Of a stretch of 64,000 bases of DNA, positions 36,096-45,416 are shown in pieces. Each line of letters opens with the position of its first letter. Within the stretch, counting starts at the first letter, position 1. This stretch comes from Bacillus sp. EB600 (GTDB lineage Bacteria > Bacillota > Bacilli > Bacillales > Cytobacillaceae): contig NZ_JAEVLT010000017.1 in the NCBI RefSeq assembly GCF_024494385.1, positions 1 through 64,000 on the forward strand, given 5' to 3'. A model generated the notes under the pieces. The model did not search any database. It worked only from the letters and a program-made list of their open reading frames with translations, and was not told where the DNA came from. The position numbers were made by a program, and so were the translations under genes.

Positions 36096-36971
36096 ATGAA
36101 GAAAAAAACAAGAAGTATTGGTCCTGAAATGATGCCACAGATCAGCGTTCGAATGATCCCGTTTAACAGTCCCGAGGAACACCAACAAATGTTAAGGGAC
36201 CTGGCGACAAGCTCGGAATTTGACATGAGGCACCGAGGGTTATTCGAATATTACGGAAAGGATTTCATTACCTACAAACGGCTAAAACCCTTTGATCAAG
36301 CCCGCAACGAGTTTCTCCGAATTATAGCAAAGTTTATGTCAGAATGTTTGGAAGATAACTGCCCATCCTCTTGGAAACAATGCCAGCCTTCTTTTTGGGA
36401 AGAATTGATCTTTACTTTTTATCCCCATACAATGAATATTTCACCCAATAACAACGAAACGGAAAATTTTATTGGACAATTATTGAAGTTTGTCCGTTGG
36501 CTTGATAAACAAGCAGGTACCTCTTGGTATCCCGCCGTTGAAGAATATGCCTTGATCGCTTTTCCCGAACTGCAAAAATGTGAAAAACTGCTGAATTCCC
36601 TCTTTCTCAGGGACTATCCCCGAATTCACCACGAAGACTATAATCCCTCACAAGATTTTGAAAAAGTCAATCAGCAATTTAACCAATGTCCTATTAAATT
36701 GGGCGGCATATATGAGGTAACGAGTGTCCTCGATGACTCGGTTATTTTGATGGATTTAAAAACAAAGCAATCCTATTCCATAAAAGGACTGCCAGATGAT
36801 CTGATCGTACCTGGAATGATAATGGACGGAACCATTGGAAAACAAAAAAGTGATTTGTTTTGGTATTGGTATGTGACAATAGGCATTTTCCCACAGAGAG
36901 CAAAAAATTTTATCATGAATATTCCAAAGAACGGACCAATTCTCAAATGCCTCGGCATCCTGAATGATTGA
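36096..36971 (+). CDS. hypothetical protein, unrecognised
   Basis: 291 residues from ATG 36096. A TTG twelve bases upstream would also open the frame but leaves its AGG too close. The protein is soluble-looking, with no signal peptide or membrane helix. It has a helical middle (FLRIIAKFMSECLED, LLKFVRWLDKQAGTSWYP) and a beta-rich end with a small barrel-like stretch (GGIYEVTSVLDDSVILMDL, GMIMDGTIGKQ). I do not recognise the family. TATAAT at 36025-36030 gives a possible promoter. It is monocistronic and followed by a palindrome-A repeat. Confidence 0.7.
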   Translation: MKKKTRSIGPEMMPQISVRMIPFNSPEEHQQMLRDLATSSEFDMRHRGLFEYYGKDFITYKRLKPFDQARNEFLRIIAKFMSECLEDNCPSSWKQCQPSFWEELIFTFYPHTMNISPNNNETENFIGQLLKFVRWLDKQAGTSWYPAVEEYALIAFPELQKCEKLLNSLFLRDYPRIHHEDYNPSQDFEKVNQQFNQCPIKLGGIYEVTSVLDDSVILMDLKTKQSYSIKGLPDDLIVPGMIMDGTIGKQKSDLFWYWYVTIGIFPQRAKNFIMNIPKNGPILKCLGILND

Positions 36972-37008
36972 TTAGCTTTTTCTTCATAAAAAAATCGTCA
37001 CTTCACGC

Positions 37009-37072
37009 TTCACGGGGACGGTTCTTGCGCTAACTTTTCGACAAAAGTACGCACAAGAACCGTCCCCGTGAT
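37009..37072. repeat. palindromic repeat A, copy 3 (variant)
   Basis: CACGGGGACGGTTCTTG pairs with CAAGAACCGTCCCCGTG around a larger centre with its own small hairpin (ACTTTTC, AAAAGT). The outer 15 bases of the stem are the same as in copies 1 and 2, the loop is different. It follows the end of the hypothetical gene. Confidence 0.88.
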
Positions 37073-37205
37073 TATGAAATGAGAATTTGATGTACATAGT
37101 AGGTAGAGGAAAAAGACGCTTGCCGAGAGTACGATACTGGTGGATGGAAGAATGGTGGATTCAAATGATATTATTTCTATATAAACATAAAAAGGGGACG
37201 ATTTT

Positions 37206-37490
37206 TTGGTAAGAGAAGTAATCTTAAATGATACACCGATTCAGGTAGACGATTATAAAGAAGAGACAGAGAACGGTTTGCTTAAAATCTCTATTCATTT
37301 TAAAGTGACCAGTGAAGAATATCATGACGTTACAACACTGTTATACGGAGGAAGCTTTGATGTAAAAGTTCCCGAAACTGGCTTAGCATTTAGAGGAAGT
37401 ATTCAGCATTATTCCACTTCTGTAACGAACTTATATGAAAAAGGCCAAGTTGGAGATTTTAATTTATGTTTGCTTGAAGCCAAGAAATAA
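37206..37490 (+). CDS. ykvR: YkvR-like DUF3219 protein
   Basis: 94 residues, beta-rich: MVREVILNDTPIQVDDYKEE, HDVTTLLYGGSFDVKVPE, and GLAFRGSIQHYSTSVTNLYEKGQVGDF. This matches DUF3219, whose B. subtilis member is YkvR (small beta-barrel protein of unknown role). The start is TTG at 37206, eight bases after AAAAGGGG. It is 15 bases from the next gene on the same strand, so the two are likely co-transcribed. Confidence 0.8.
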   Translation: MVREVILNDTPIQVDDYKEETENGLLKISIHFKVTSEEYHDVTTLLYGGSFDVKVPETGLAFRGSIQHYSTSVTNLYEKGQVGDFNLCLLEAKK

Positions 37491-37505
37491 GAAAGAAGGC
37501 ATGGT

Positions 37506-38504
37506 GTGGTGAAATTAAGCATATTGGATCAAGCGCCAATCTCTTCCAATCAAACAGCTAACGAAGCGCTCCATGAATCGATGAAGTTAGCTCAAGCCGG
37601 AGAAGCGCTTGGATTCACAAGGTATTGGATTGCAGAACATCATGATTTACCGGGACTCGCCTGTTCTGCACCTGAAGTGATGATTAGCTATATTGGAGCG
37701 CATACAAAACGGATTCGCATCGGCTCCGGGGCTGTATTATTGCCGCATTATAAACCATATAAAGTGGCTGAAGTATTTAATATGCTGGCTACATTGTATC
37801 CGAATCGCATTGATATCGGATTAGGGCGTGCACCGGGTGGGTCAGCTGAAGCAACTAACGCTTTATCCGATAATTTTTTACAACAGGTATGGAAAATGCC
37901 AACCAAAGTAGAAGACCTGCTTCATTTTATCAATCATGATTTTCCTGATGATCACGAGTATTCAAAAGTGACGGCCTCGCCAATCCCGCAAGATACACCG
38001 ATGCCGTGGATACTTGGAACAAGTAAAAAAAGTGCTTTGCTTGCTGCTGAAAATGGCGTGCCATATGCATTTGGGCAGTTCATGAGCGAGCAGGACGGAG
38101 CAGCGATCATCCAGCAGTATCTAGATGCCTTTCAACCCAAGAAAAACGGGCAATTTCCTCAAGTATTGGTAACTGTTTCCGTGATTTGTGCGGAAACTGC
38201 TGAAAAAGCAGATGAAATTGCTTTAAGTTCCCTTTTCTGGGCATTGCAAAAAGAAAAAGGTGAAGGGCAATCTGTTCCTTCTATCCAAGAAGCGAAGAAA
38301 TACGAACTGAACGAAAAAGAAAAAGAACAATTAGCAAAAATGAAGCAACATATGATCATTGGGAATCCGAAGGAAGTAAGTAAGAAACTTATCCAGTTAC
38401 AAGCTAAATATAAAGCGGATGAAATCATGATCGTGACGATTACACACTCTCCAAAGGACCGCATTGAATCGTATAAGCTAATCGCAGCAGAAATGCTTTC
38501 ATGA
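37506..38504 (+). CDS. LLM class flavin-dependent oxidoreductase
   Basis: 332 residues of the luciferase-like monooxygenase family, with LSILDQAPIS at the N-terminus, YWIAEHHDLPGLACSAPEV around 41-60, RIRIGSGAVLLPHYKPYKVAE, and RIDIGLGRAPGG near 117. These segments build the FMN or F420-type TIM barrel and the AEHH motif typical of the YceB/YwcH-type subfamily. It should use reduced FMN to oxidise an unknown substrate. GTG at 37506 is the start; AAGAAGG lies upstream. Alternative GTG at 37509 is possible. A clear terminator follows. Confidence 0.9.
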   Translation: MVKLSILDQAPISSNQTANEALHESMKLAQAGEALGFTRYWIAEHHDLPGLACSAPEVMISYIGAHTKRIRIGSGAVLLPHYKPYKVAEVFNMLATLYPNRIDIGLGRAPGGSAEATNALSDNFLQQVWKMPTKVEDLLHFINHDFPDDHEYSKVTASPIPQDTPMPWILGTSKKSALLAAENGVPYAFGQFMSEQDGAAIIQQYLDAFQPKKNGQFPQVLVTVSVICAETAEKADEIALSSLFWALQKEKGEGQSVPSIQEAKKYELNEKEKEQLAKMKQHMIIGNPKEVSKKLIQLQAKYKADEIMIVTITHSPKDRIESYKLIAAEMLS

Positions 38505-38539
38505 ATTTTTCACCCCACATCAGTTTATCTCCTTCTATG

Positions 38540-38573
38540 AAGCCCCCAACCATGATGGATGGGGGCTATTTTT
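38540..38573 (+). terminator. terminator of the LLM unit
   Basis: AGCCCCCAACCAT pairs with ATGGATGGGGGCT with a small mismatch and is followed by ATTTTT. Confidence 0.85.
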
Positions 38574-38758
38574 AATACTATCCAAGCCTTTTCATAAACC
38601 AAAGTTCATAAATTCCATTATGTTATTTTTCACCATTTTTTCACTCTATACAGTCACACTTGTAAATAACATTAATGACCTTTTTTAAGTTTTATAGTAT
38701 TTAAGAATTACTAAAGGTTTATCCTTACTAATGTCTTGCATTAAAAAAGGAGATAACC

Positions 38759-38872
38759 ATGATGACGAAAAGCTTAAATGGTGTAAAATTAGATAGTATA
38801 TTAAGTTATGATGGAAACTTTACAATCCGGAGCATTATTCGGAACTCCTTATTAAACAGGAAGTGCACCTAA
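38759..38872 (+). CDS. small peptide of 37 residues
   Basis: MMTKSLNGVKLDSILSYDGN opens and LLNRKCT ends the frame. ATG (38759 or 38762) follows AAAAAAGGAGATAACC, an almost ideal site, so translation is likely. A hairpin with GCCAGGC/GTCTGGC pairing follows the stop. No family recognised; it could be a signalling, toxin-like or leader peptide. Confidence 0.45.
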   Translation: MMTKSLNGVKLDSILSYDGNFTIRSIIRNSLLNRKCT

Positions 38873-38992
38873 AGCCAGGCTTCCCATTCACCTAAAATAT
38901 GTCTGGCTTAAATAGTATTCTTATAACGATGAGTCTCGATTTGTTGTCTTACAAAATAAAGGGATTTTCATAAGACGAGAGGAATGTGCCAC

Positions 38993-39583
38993 ATGAAACG
39001 GAAAAGGAAACGAAAATGGAACAGACTATCATTTTTTCTAATTAGTCTCGGGCTAGTCACTATTTTCATATTATTTTACAAGGACCCTACTCCTGCTAAT
39101 GACACAAACAAAAATCAAGCTGTGCCTTTACCAACCGACCTTGATCCGGTTGTCAAGGAGCGAAGCAACCGACTGATCCAACAGGCAGCAAAAAAAGGCA
39201 TTGTTGTCGTGATTACAAATGGCTTCCGCAGTGTGGAGGAGCAGAACCGCCTTTATGAACAAGGACGTACCACACAGGGAACTATTGTCACCAATGCACA
39301 AGGAGGAGAATCCTATCATAATTATGGACTTGCTGTTGATTTTGCACTTAAGACCCCTTCTGGAAATGTCATTTGGGATAGGAAATATGATGGCAATAAA
39401 AATGGAAGGACCGACTGGACCGAGGTAGTGGAAATCGCAAAGTCAGTAGGGTTTACATGGGGCGGAGATTGGGCTAAATTTAAAGATTATCCCCATCTGC
39501 AAATGGACTTTGGGTTGACAATTGCTGACCTGCAGAATGGACAAAGACCCGATGAATCATCATTGGTAGCGGAATCCCACTGA
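38993..39583 (+). CDS. cwlK: CwlK-like L-alanyl-D-glutamate endopeptidase (M15)
   Basis: 196 residues from ATG 38993, nine bases after AGAGGA. A signal anchor (KWNRLSFFLISLGLVTIFILF, about 8-28) is followed by the VanY/M15 peptidase domain: NGFRSVEEQNRLYEQGRT, GGESYHNYGLAVDFAL with the zinc His and Asp, and DYPHLQMDFG with the second His of the metal site. CwlK cleaves L-Ala-D-Glu bonds in peptidoglycan and is secreted. It is monocistronic. Substrate bond is inferred from the closest family; other D,D-carboxypeptidases have a similar fold. Confidence 0.87.
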   Translation: MKRKRKRKWNRLSFFLISLGLVTIFILFYKDPTPANDTNKNQAVPLPTDLDPVVKERSNRLIQQAAKKGIVVVITNGFRSVEEQNRLYEQGRTTQGTIVTNAQGGESYHNYGLAVDFALKTPSGNVIWDRKYDGNKNGRTDWTEVVEIAKSVGFTWGGDWAKFKDYPHLQMDFGLTIADLQNGQRPDESSLVAESH

Positions 39584-39694
39584 AGTGCATTACTTTCTTA
39601 GTATTGATAGTTTCAAAGTTTATTCATCAGATTGGCATTTGCAAATTGGTGCTGCAAACAACAGCTGCCAATATGCAATCGATTTGATCTAGCA

Positions 39695-40075
39695 TTATAG
39701 AATGTTTTTATTTGATTTTTTTGAAAGAATATAGTGAATCATATAATATGTCACCATTTTAGGTGCTGTATCTTCAAGCTTAGAAATACTTTCCTTACTT
39801 TTAAAAGATTCTAAGGAACTTTCTAGGTATTCAAGTCCTTTAAGTAATGTTTCAATGGCAAGAAGTTTATCAGCGTTGCCGTCAATGATTGTGTCAATTT
39901 GATCCTTAATTTCTTCATCAAATAAGATGGTTTCGGCAGTTATCCCTTTATCTTTCATAATGGGAATAATACTTTTTGCAAAATTTATTAAGGTTTTATC
40001 TTCCAAAAGGTCAAATACCGCTCGATAGGATGGATCAAGGCTGCTGATAAATTCTTCTAAGCTTACTTCTTCCAT
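39695..40075 (-). CDS. hypothetical helical protein
   Basis: 126 residues, acidic and almost entirely helical: MEEVSLEEFISSLDPSYRAV, then IDGNADKLLAIETLLKGLEY, and a basic end (LSKKSNKNIL). No membrane helix or signal peptide. Codon use is ordinary and the frame is clean. I do not recognise the family; it may have a DUF1641-like helical core, but the similarity is loose. It stands alone between CwlK and mqo. Confidence 0.6.
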   Translation of the reverse strand: MEEVSLEEFISSLDPSYRAVFDLLEDKTLINFAKSIIPIMKDKGITAETILFDEEIKDQIDTIIDGNADKLLAIETLLKGLEYLESSLESFKSKESISKLEDTAPKMVTYYMIHYILSKKSNKNIL

Positions 40076-40311
40076 GGATTATCTTATCCCCTTTTCTTAA
40101 TTTTACTTTTACCTAGTTTATCCATTTTTAACTCCTTCATTAATATGAATAAAAACAACTTAATTCCCTCTTAAGGGTGTCCTACTCATACTAAGCTTCT
40201 CCTTTGTAATCAGTAAAAACACATTCGATGGTTTCTTACTTTTAAAATTACTACAATATGGTAACTATAGACCATACTATATATTCGCATCGTTTTTCTC
40301 CTAATCAAAAT

Positions 40312-40350
40312 AGAAAAAGGGTTTCCCACAGAGTGAGAAGCCCTTTTTCA
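40312..40350. terminator. mqo terminator
   Basis: GAAAAAGGGTTT pairs with GAAGCCCTTTTTC, flanked by A and T runs. It lies about 80 bases past the mqo stop. Confidence 0.82.
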
Positions 40351-40426
40351 ATAGAATAGTAGAACTCGTATTCTATGATAATATATACGCCTGAATCTTT
40401 AAGTCGTTTCATTATCGGTTATAGCT

Positions 40427-41962
40427 TTAAACACCCGTACCTACCAATAATTCGCTTCGGTCCTCCATCTGTACCGGCAAGGTTTCTCTTAGACCAAGCG
40501 CTCGCTCAGTTGAAGTATGAATTTCTTGGATAAGCTCTGGGTTTTCCAATAGTGATACGCCATAAGACGGAATCATTTCTTTTATTTTCGGTTCCCACGC
40601 TTTTAGATGTTCCGGGAAGCACTTTTTGATTACATTAAGCATGACGGAAACAGCGGTAGAAGCACCAGGTGAAGCGCCGAGCAATGCAGCGATCGAGCCA
40701 TCAGCTGCACTCACAACTTCCGTACCAAATTGAAGCGTTCCTTTGCCGCCAGTTTCTGTATCTTTAATAACTTGTACACGTTGGCCCGCTACCACGATAT
40801 CCCAATCCTCGTTTTTGGCGGTTGGAATAAACTCGCGTAACTCTTCTATACGCTGTTCTTTCGATAACATAAGTTGTTGGATCAGGTATTTTGTTAAAGG
40901 AATGTTTTTTGCACCTGCCGCTAACATAGTTATGACATTATTCGGTTTTACGGAACCAATTAAATCCATATTTGAACCTGTTTTTAAGAATTTTGGTGAG
41001 AATCCGGCAAACGGTCCAAAGAGCAATGATTTTTTGTTATTGATAAATCGCGTGTCAAGATGCGGAACAGACATTGGAGGAGCACCAACTTTAGCTTTGC
41101 CGTATACTTTTGCATGATGCTGCTCTATTACCTCTGGATTGTTACATACTAAGAATAGTCCGCTTACTGGGAATCCTCCAATATGTTTACTTTCAGGAAT
41201 ACCAGTTTTTTGAAGCAAAGGCAAGGACCCGCCACCGCCGCCGATAAAGACGAATTTTGCAGTATGACGTTCGACTTGACCGCTTTCGTTTCGCACTTTC
41301 AATTCCCATAAGCCGCCGCTAGTACGTTTAATATCATCAACTTTATGTTTATAGTTGATATCAACGTTTTTATTTTTTAAATGGTCAAAAAGCATGCACG
41401 TTAAAGCGCCAAAGTTAACATCCGTTCCAGAGTCAGTTTTTGTTGCTGCTATAGGCTCATTCGATGTACGGTCTTTCATAATAAGTGGAATCCATTCCAT
41501 CAGTTTTCCTGGGTCATCGGAAAATTCCATCCCTTGAAACAATGGATTGTTCGAAAGCGCTTCAAAACGTTTTTTCAAAAACGTTACATTTTTTTCCCCT
41601 TGTACTAAACTCATATGTGGCAGTGGCTTGATAAAGTCCTGCGGATTACGTATCAGATTTCTGTTTACAAGATAAGACCAAAACTGCCTTGAAACCTGAA
41701 ACTGCTCATTAATTTTTATAGCTTTGTTAATATCTATGGATCCGTCCGGTTTTTCAACGGTGTAGTTAAGCTCGCACAGTGCTGAATGCCCCGTTCCAGC
41801 ATTATTCCATACGTTAGAGCTTTCCTCTCCTGCGTTTGCGAGCTTCTCAAATACTGTAATTTTTAAGTCCGGTACTAATTCTTTCAGCAATGTTCCCAAA
41901 GTCGCACTCATAATACCGGCACCAATTAAGATAACGTCTGTACTAGTTTGACTGTTACTCAT
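40427..41962 (-). CDS. mqo: malate:quinone oxidoreductase
   Basis: 511 residues from ATG 41962, eight bases after AAGGA. An FAD Rossmann motif ([17 protein letters not shown]) starts the protein; further features are [35 protein letters not shown] and near the end [17 protein letters not shown], all typical of bacterial MQO. It oxidises malate to oxaloacetate with reduction of membrane quinone, at the inner face of the membrane. Cofactor is FAD. It is monocistronic. It could complete the cycle used by the nearby propionyl-CoA pathway, as succinyl-CoA flows on to malate. Confidence 0.96.
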   Translation of the reverse strand: MSNSQTSTDVILIGAGIMSATLGTLLKELVPDLKITVFEKLANAGEESSNVWNNAGTGHSALCELNYTVEKPDGSIDINKAIKINEQFQVSRQFWSYLVNRNLIRNPQDFIKPLPHMSLVQGEKNVTFLKKRFEALSNNPLFQGMEFSDDPGKLMEWIPLIMKDRTSNEPIAATKTDSGTDVNFGALTCMLFDHLKNKNVDINYKHKVDDIKRTSGGLWELKVRNESGQVERHTAKFVFIGGGGGSLPLLQKTGIPESKHIGGFPVSGLFLVCNNPEVIEQHHAKVYGKAKVGAPPMSVPHLDTRFINNKKSLLFGPFAGFSPKFLKTGSNMDLIGSVKPNNVITMLAAGAKNIPLTKYLIQQLMLSKEQRIEELREFIPTAKNEDWDIVVAGQRVQVIKDTETGGKGTLQFGTEVVSAADGSIAALLGASPGASTAVSVMLNVIKKCFPEHLKAWEPKIKEMIPSYGVSLLENPELIQEIHTSTERALGLRETLPVQMEDRSELLVGTGV

Positions 41963-41971
41963 TTTCCCCAT

Positions 41972-42445
41972 CCTTATCCCCTATGATTTTTAAAAAGAAG
42001 GTAGGCGCTCCTGCTTAGGTGTCAATGCAAGCCAGGATACGACAAAGTTATACACCATTCTGCAACAATTTTAATATGATTGATTATAGTATAACACTAT
42101 TTTTTATAGAATTAAAAAATTTCTACTATAATTATAGTTCTAAGCTATCAAAAAGAAAAGTGAGAAGTCCTTCCACAAGGCCTTGTGAACAACAAAAACC
42201 ATGTCCTTAACCCAGATTCTGCAAGGGTTGAGGCTTTGTTTCACCATTACCATATGCATAAAAAAATCAATAATTCAATTAATATTATCTTAAGAATTTG
42301 TAAATATTTAAAAAAATATAAATAGCACACTTACTTAGTGGTGAACTTTTTCATATTTTGATAACCCAAATATTAGGAAATCATTTTAATTTGTAGGACC
42401 AAGAGGATAAAATATGGAAAGCTATTTCTAATAATTCAATTTTTA
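41972..42445. other. intergenic region upstream of mqo
   Basis: Contains the mqo promoter region and no gene I can support. AT-rich. Confidence 0.35.
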
Positions 42446-42511
42446 TCATAAATATTTATTTTGACACCCTTGTTTTCTAATAATTTTATTTATTCCCATT
42501 GCCAAGCGGAC

Positions 42512-42545
42512 ATAAAAAGAGAAGGTCACATCGTAACCTTCTCTA
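42512..42545 (-). terminator. minus-strand terminator
   Basis: AGAGAAGGTT pairs with AACCTTCTCT, with TTTTT on the minus-strand 3' side. It lies downstream of the broken gene at 42720-43223. An apparent open frame crossing it is not a gene. Confidence 0.75.
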
Positions 42546-42719
42546 GTAAATGCGAATATAGTTCTAGTTCTGGTATCAGAGGGACAAATCACTAAATAAA
42601 AAAACGTGATTAGAGCAAGCCTTTTATCCCATAAGTCTCCCACCATTGTTCTTGCTAAATACAAGTCTTGTTCCAAAGAGTGTAGTAACAAGTTTTAAGA
42701 ATGAAAACAATAAGAAAGT

Positions 42720-43223
42720 TCATTGAATTGTATTAAAAAAATCATTAATATTATCTATCTTTGAGGTGAGATTTGGAATATCCCTAAAAGATAGATTGGT
42801 TAAACAGCTTTTCAAATAGTATGTTTTTTCATAAGTAGTTTTGTTTGTTCTTAAACCCAGCCGAGCATTAATAAAACCTGATTGTTTTACTACCGGGTTT
42901 TTATCTAGGAAATTAGAAATTTCATTTGATTTAACTGAATACAATTTAGTGTCATTTTGTTGATTATAATATTGCCCAATTAGATAACCTACGATTGTAC
43001 TTCCTTGTATAAGTACTTAGGAAACAAAGAAATCACTTATTGGATTACCTTTTTCAACAGAGTACTCCTCTTGTGGTAGTTTTAATAACTTTTTATATGC
43101 CTCAGAACATGGAAGTACAACTTTAACTCCTTCAAATTCTTCAAAGGATCCTAATGAATCAATTTCCTCAGAAGTATAGTAAACCTTTTTATCTTCATTC
43201 ACAAATTCATTAGGGTCTTCCAC
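42720..43223 (-). pseudogene. unrecognised gene split by an in-frame TAA
   Basis: Two segments are in the same frame, separated by one TAA at 43017-43019. The first reads EDPNEFVNEDKKVYYTSEEI and ends GNPISDFFVS. The second continues VLIQGSTIVGYLIGQYYN, with a membrane-like stretch, and ends NDFFNTIQ. Together they would make about 167 residues. GTG at 43223 is the only start. I recognise no family. The gene is probably dead, or the TAA marks two coupled products. Confidence 0.5.
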
Positions 43224-43253
43224 CTATTAGACCGAAGCGCTCCTAGCGCACAA

Positions 43254-43290
43254 AGAAGACACTAACATTGGTTTAGTGTCTTCCTTTTTA
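43254..43290. terminator. terminator after the methylmalonyl-CoA operon
   Basis: GAAGACACTAA pairs with TTTAGTGTCTTC, with T residues on one side and a moderately T-rich run on the other. It lies about 70 bases past the stop at 43362. Confidence 0.75.
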
Positions 43291-43361
43291 AAAAGTAATT
43301 TCTTTTTAAAAGATAAAAGTCTCCGAGACTCTCAAATGTATACCAGGACTTTAGAATCCAT

Positions 43362-44912
43362 TTACAATGGGATATTCCCATGCTTCTTCATTGGTCTTGT
43401 TTCTTTCTTATTACGGAGCATTTCCAAAGATTCCTTAAGCTTCTTCCGTGTCTCACGCGGATCAATGACATCATCAACCATTCCCCTTGAGGCAGCTACA
43501 TAAGGATTTGAAAACTTGTCGCGGTATTCTTCGATTTTTTGGGCTCTGGTTGCGGCTTGATCTTCGCTTTGGTCAATCTCTTTTGCAAAAATAATATTCG
43601 CCGCCCCCGCTGGTCCCATAACGGCAATCTCAGCATTCGGCCAGGCGTAAACCACATCTGCTCCAATTGCTTTTGAATTCAAGGCAACATAGGCACCGCC
43701 GTATGCTTTTCTTAGAATGACGGTAATCTTCGGAACGGTCGCTTCCGAATAAGCGTAAAGGATTTTTGCTCCGTGTCGGATAATGCCGCCGTGCTCCTGA
43801 TTTACCCCTGGAAAAAATCCCGTAACATCTTCAAATGTAATTAATGGAATATTAAAAGAATCACAGAAGCGGATAAATCTGGACAATTTATCGGAAGAGT
43901 TAATATCTAAACCTCCTGCCATCACTTTCGGCTGATTCGCGATAATCCCAACACTGTGGCCATCAATTCTTCCGAAACCGACAACAATATTTTTTGCAAA
44001 GTTCGCTTGAACCTGGAAAAAGTCACCGTCATCAAGTACCTCTTCAATCACCTTGATCACATCATAAACTTTAGTACCTTCAACCGGTACAAGATCTACC
44101 AATTCATCGTTCCAGCCATCATCTTTTTCCGCCTCCATCACTGGCGGTTTTTCCATGTTATTTTGTGGCAAATAGCTTATTAACTTTCTTACCTGATCTA
44201 ATACTTCCGGTTCAGACTCTGCTGTGAAATGGGCAACACCGCTTATACTGGAGTGAACCTTTGCACCGCCGAGATTTTCCGCAGAAATTTTTTCACCCGT
44301 TACTGCTTCAATTACCTTAGGACCCGTAATAAACATCTTACTCGTCTGTTCGACCATAAACACAAAATCTGTAATGGCTGGGGAATAAACAGCGCCGCCG
44401 GCACATGGTCCAAGAATAACAGAGATTTGCGGAACAACACCTGAGTAAATCGCATTGCGGTAAAAAATGTCACCGTAACCGTCAAGGGATACTACCCCTT
44501 CTTGAATCCGGGCACCGCCGGAATCGTTTAAACCGATTACAGGTGCACCGTTTTTGGCTGCCAAGTCCATCATTCGAGAGATTTTCAGTGCATGCATTTC
44601 ACCAAGTGCTCCCCCGAACACGGTGAAATCCTGGGAAAACACATAAACAAGACGGCCATTAATTTTACCGTAGCCAGTGACCACGCCTTCACCCGGGGCC
44701 TCCATCTTATCCATCCCAAAGTTGGTTGCACGATGATGGATAAACGAATTTAATTCGACGAATGTATCCTCGTCCAACAGCAGGTCAATTCGTTCTCTGG
44801 CTGTGAGTTTGCCGCGGTCATGCTGGGCATCAATTCGATCATCCCCACCGCCAAGTTCTACCTTACGCTTTCTTTCCATTAAGTCATTTATCTTTTCATA
44901 CATGGTACTCAT
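43362..44912 (-). CDS. propionyl-CoA carboxylase beta (carboxyltransferase)
   Basis: 516 residues from ATG 44912 after GGGTGA; a GTG start 12 bases earlier is less likely. The two-crotonase-fold carboxyltransferase is clear: HDRGKLTARERIDLLLDE, GLNDSGGARIQEGV, GPCAGGAVYSPAITDF, then ITFEDVTGFFPGVNQEHGG and ILRKAYGGAYVALNSK. It moves carboxyl groups from biotin to acyl-CoA. Its company (epimerase, mutase, MeaB, biotin carboxylase, BCCP) points to propionyl-CoA as substrate, as for YqjD-type proteins. It is the last gene of the operon. A sodium-pump decarboxylase is less likely because the membrane subunits are absent. Confidence 0.93.
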   Translation of the reverse strand: MSTMYEKINDLMERKRKVELGGGDDRIDAQHDRGKLTARERIDLLLDEDTFVELNSFIHHRATNFGMDKMEAPGEGVVTGYGKINGRLVYVFSQDFTVFGGALGEMHALKISRMMDLAAKNGAPVIGLNDSGGARIQEGVVSLDGYGDIFYRNAIYSGVVPQISVILGPCAGGAVYSPAITDFVFMVEQTSKMFITGPKVIEAVTGEKISAENLGGAKVHSSISGVAHFTAESEPEVLDQVRKLISYLPQNNMEKPPVMEAEKDDGWNDELVDLVPVEGTKVYDVIKVIEEVLDDGDFFQVQANFAKNIVVGFGRIDGHSVGIIANQPKVMAGGLDINSSDKLSRFIRFCDSFNIPLITFEDVTGFFPGVNQEHGGIIRHGAKILYAYSEATVPKITVILRKAYGGAYVALNSKAIGADVVYAWPNAEIAVMGPAGAANIIFAKEIDQSEDQAATRAQKIEEYRDKFSNPYVAASRGMVDDVIDPRETRKKLKESLEMLRNKKETRPMKKHGNIPL

Positions 44913-44964
44913 AGTGTTACTCACCCGGCTTTCTATTAATCTTCTGCAAATGCAATTTATAATT

Positions 44965-45402
44965 CTATTTTTCAGTTAGATTGTCATGTGATTGAGGCTG
45001 ACACAATTCCAGCAATACCCCGTTTGTTGATTTCGGGTGAAGAAATGCGACCAAATTGCCGTGTGCTCCTTGTTTTGGTACTTCGTTGATTAACTTGATT
45101 CCTTGATCCTTCAGGAACTCTAAGCGTTCGATTGAATTATCCACTTGTAAGGCAATATGATGAATTCCTTCCCCTTTCTTCTCAATAAACTGGGCAATCG
45201 GGCTGTCCGGGCTGGTTGCTTCTAAAAGTTCCAGCCGGGTCTCTCCTATTTGGAGGAATGCTGTGCGAACCTTCTCACTTTCAACCGTTTCATAACCGAG
45301 AAAAGTTAATCCAAGCAGTTCAGTATAAAATTGAACTGACTTTTCTAAATCCTTTACCGCAATCCCGATATGCGCAATTTGCTTTGGTGGTGTAACCGGC
45401 AT
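44965..45402 (-). CDS. mce: methylmalonyl-CoA epimerase
   Basis: 145 residues of the vicinal-oxygen-chelate fold: IAHIGIAVKDLEKSVQFYTELLG with the first metal His, then GEGIHHIALQVDN and GVLLELCQPQ with the later ligands. It interconverts (2S)- and (2R)-methylmalonyl-CoA between the carboxylase and the mutase. ATG follows GAGGAAGAAG. The gap to meaB is 14 bases, so it is in the operon. Confidence 0.95.
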   Translation of the reverse strand: MPVTPPKQIAHIGIAVKDLEKSVQFYTELLGLTFLGYETVESEKVRTAFLQIGETRLELLEATSPDSPIAQFIEKKGEGIHHIALQVDNSIERLEFLKDQGIKLINEVPKQGAHGNLVAFLHPKSTNGVLLELCQPQSHDNLTEK

Positions 45403-45416
45403 CTTCTTCTTCCTCT

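Noticed and set aside
42446-42691. 81-codon minus-strand open frame
   Set aside because: It spans a clear rho-independent terminator (42512-42545) and has no recognisable protein character.
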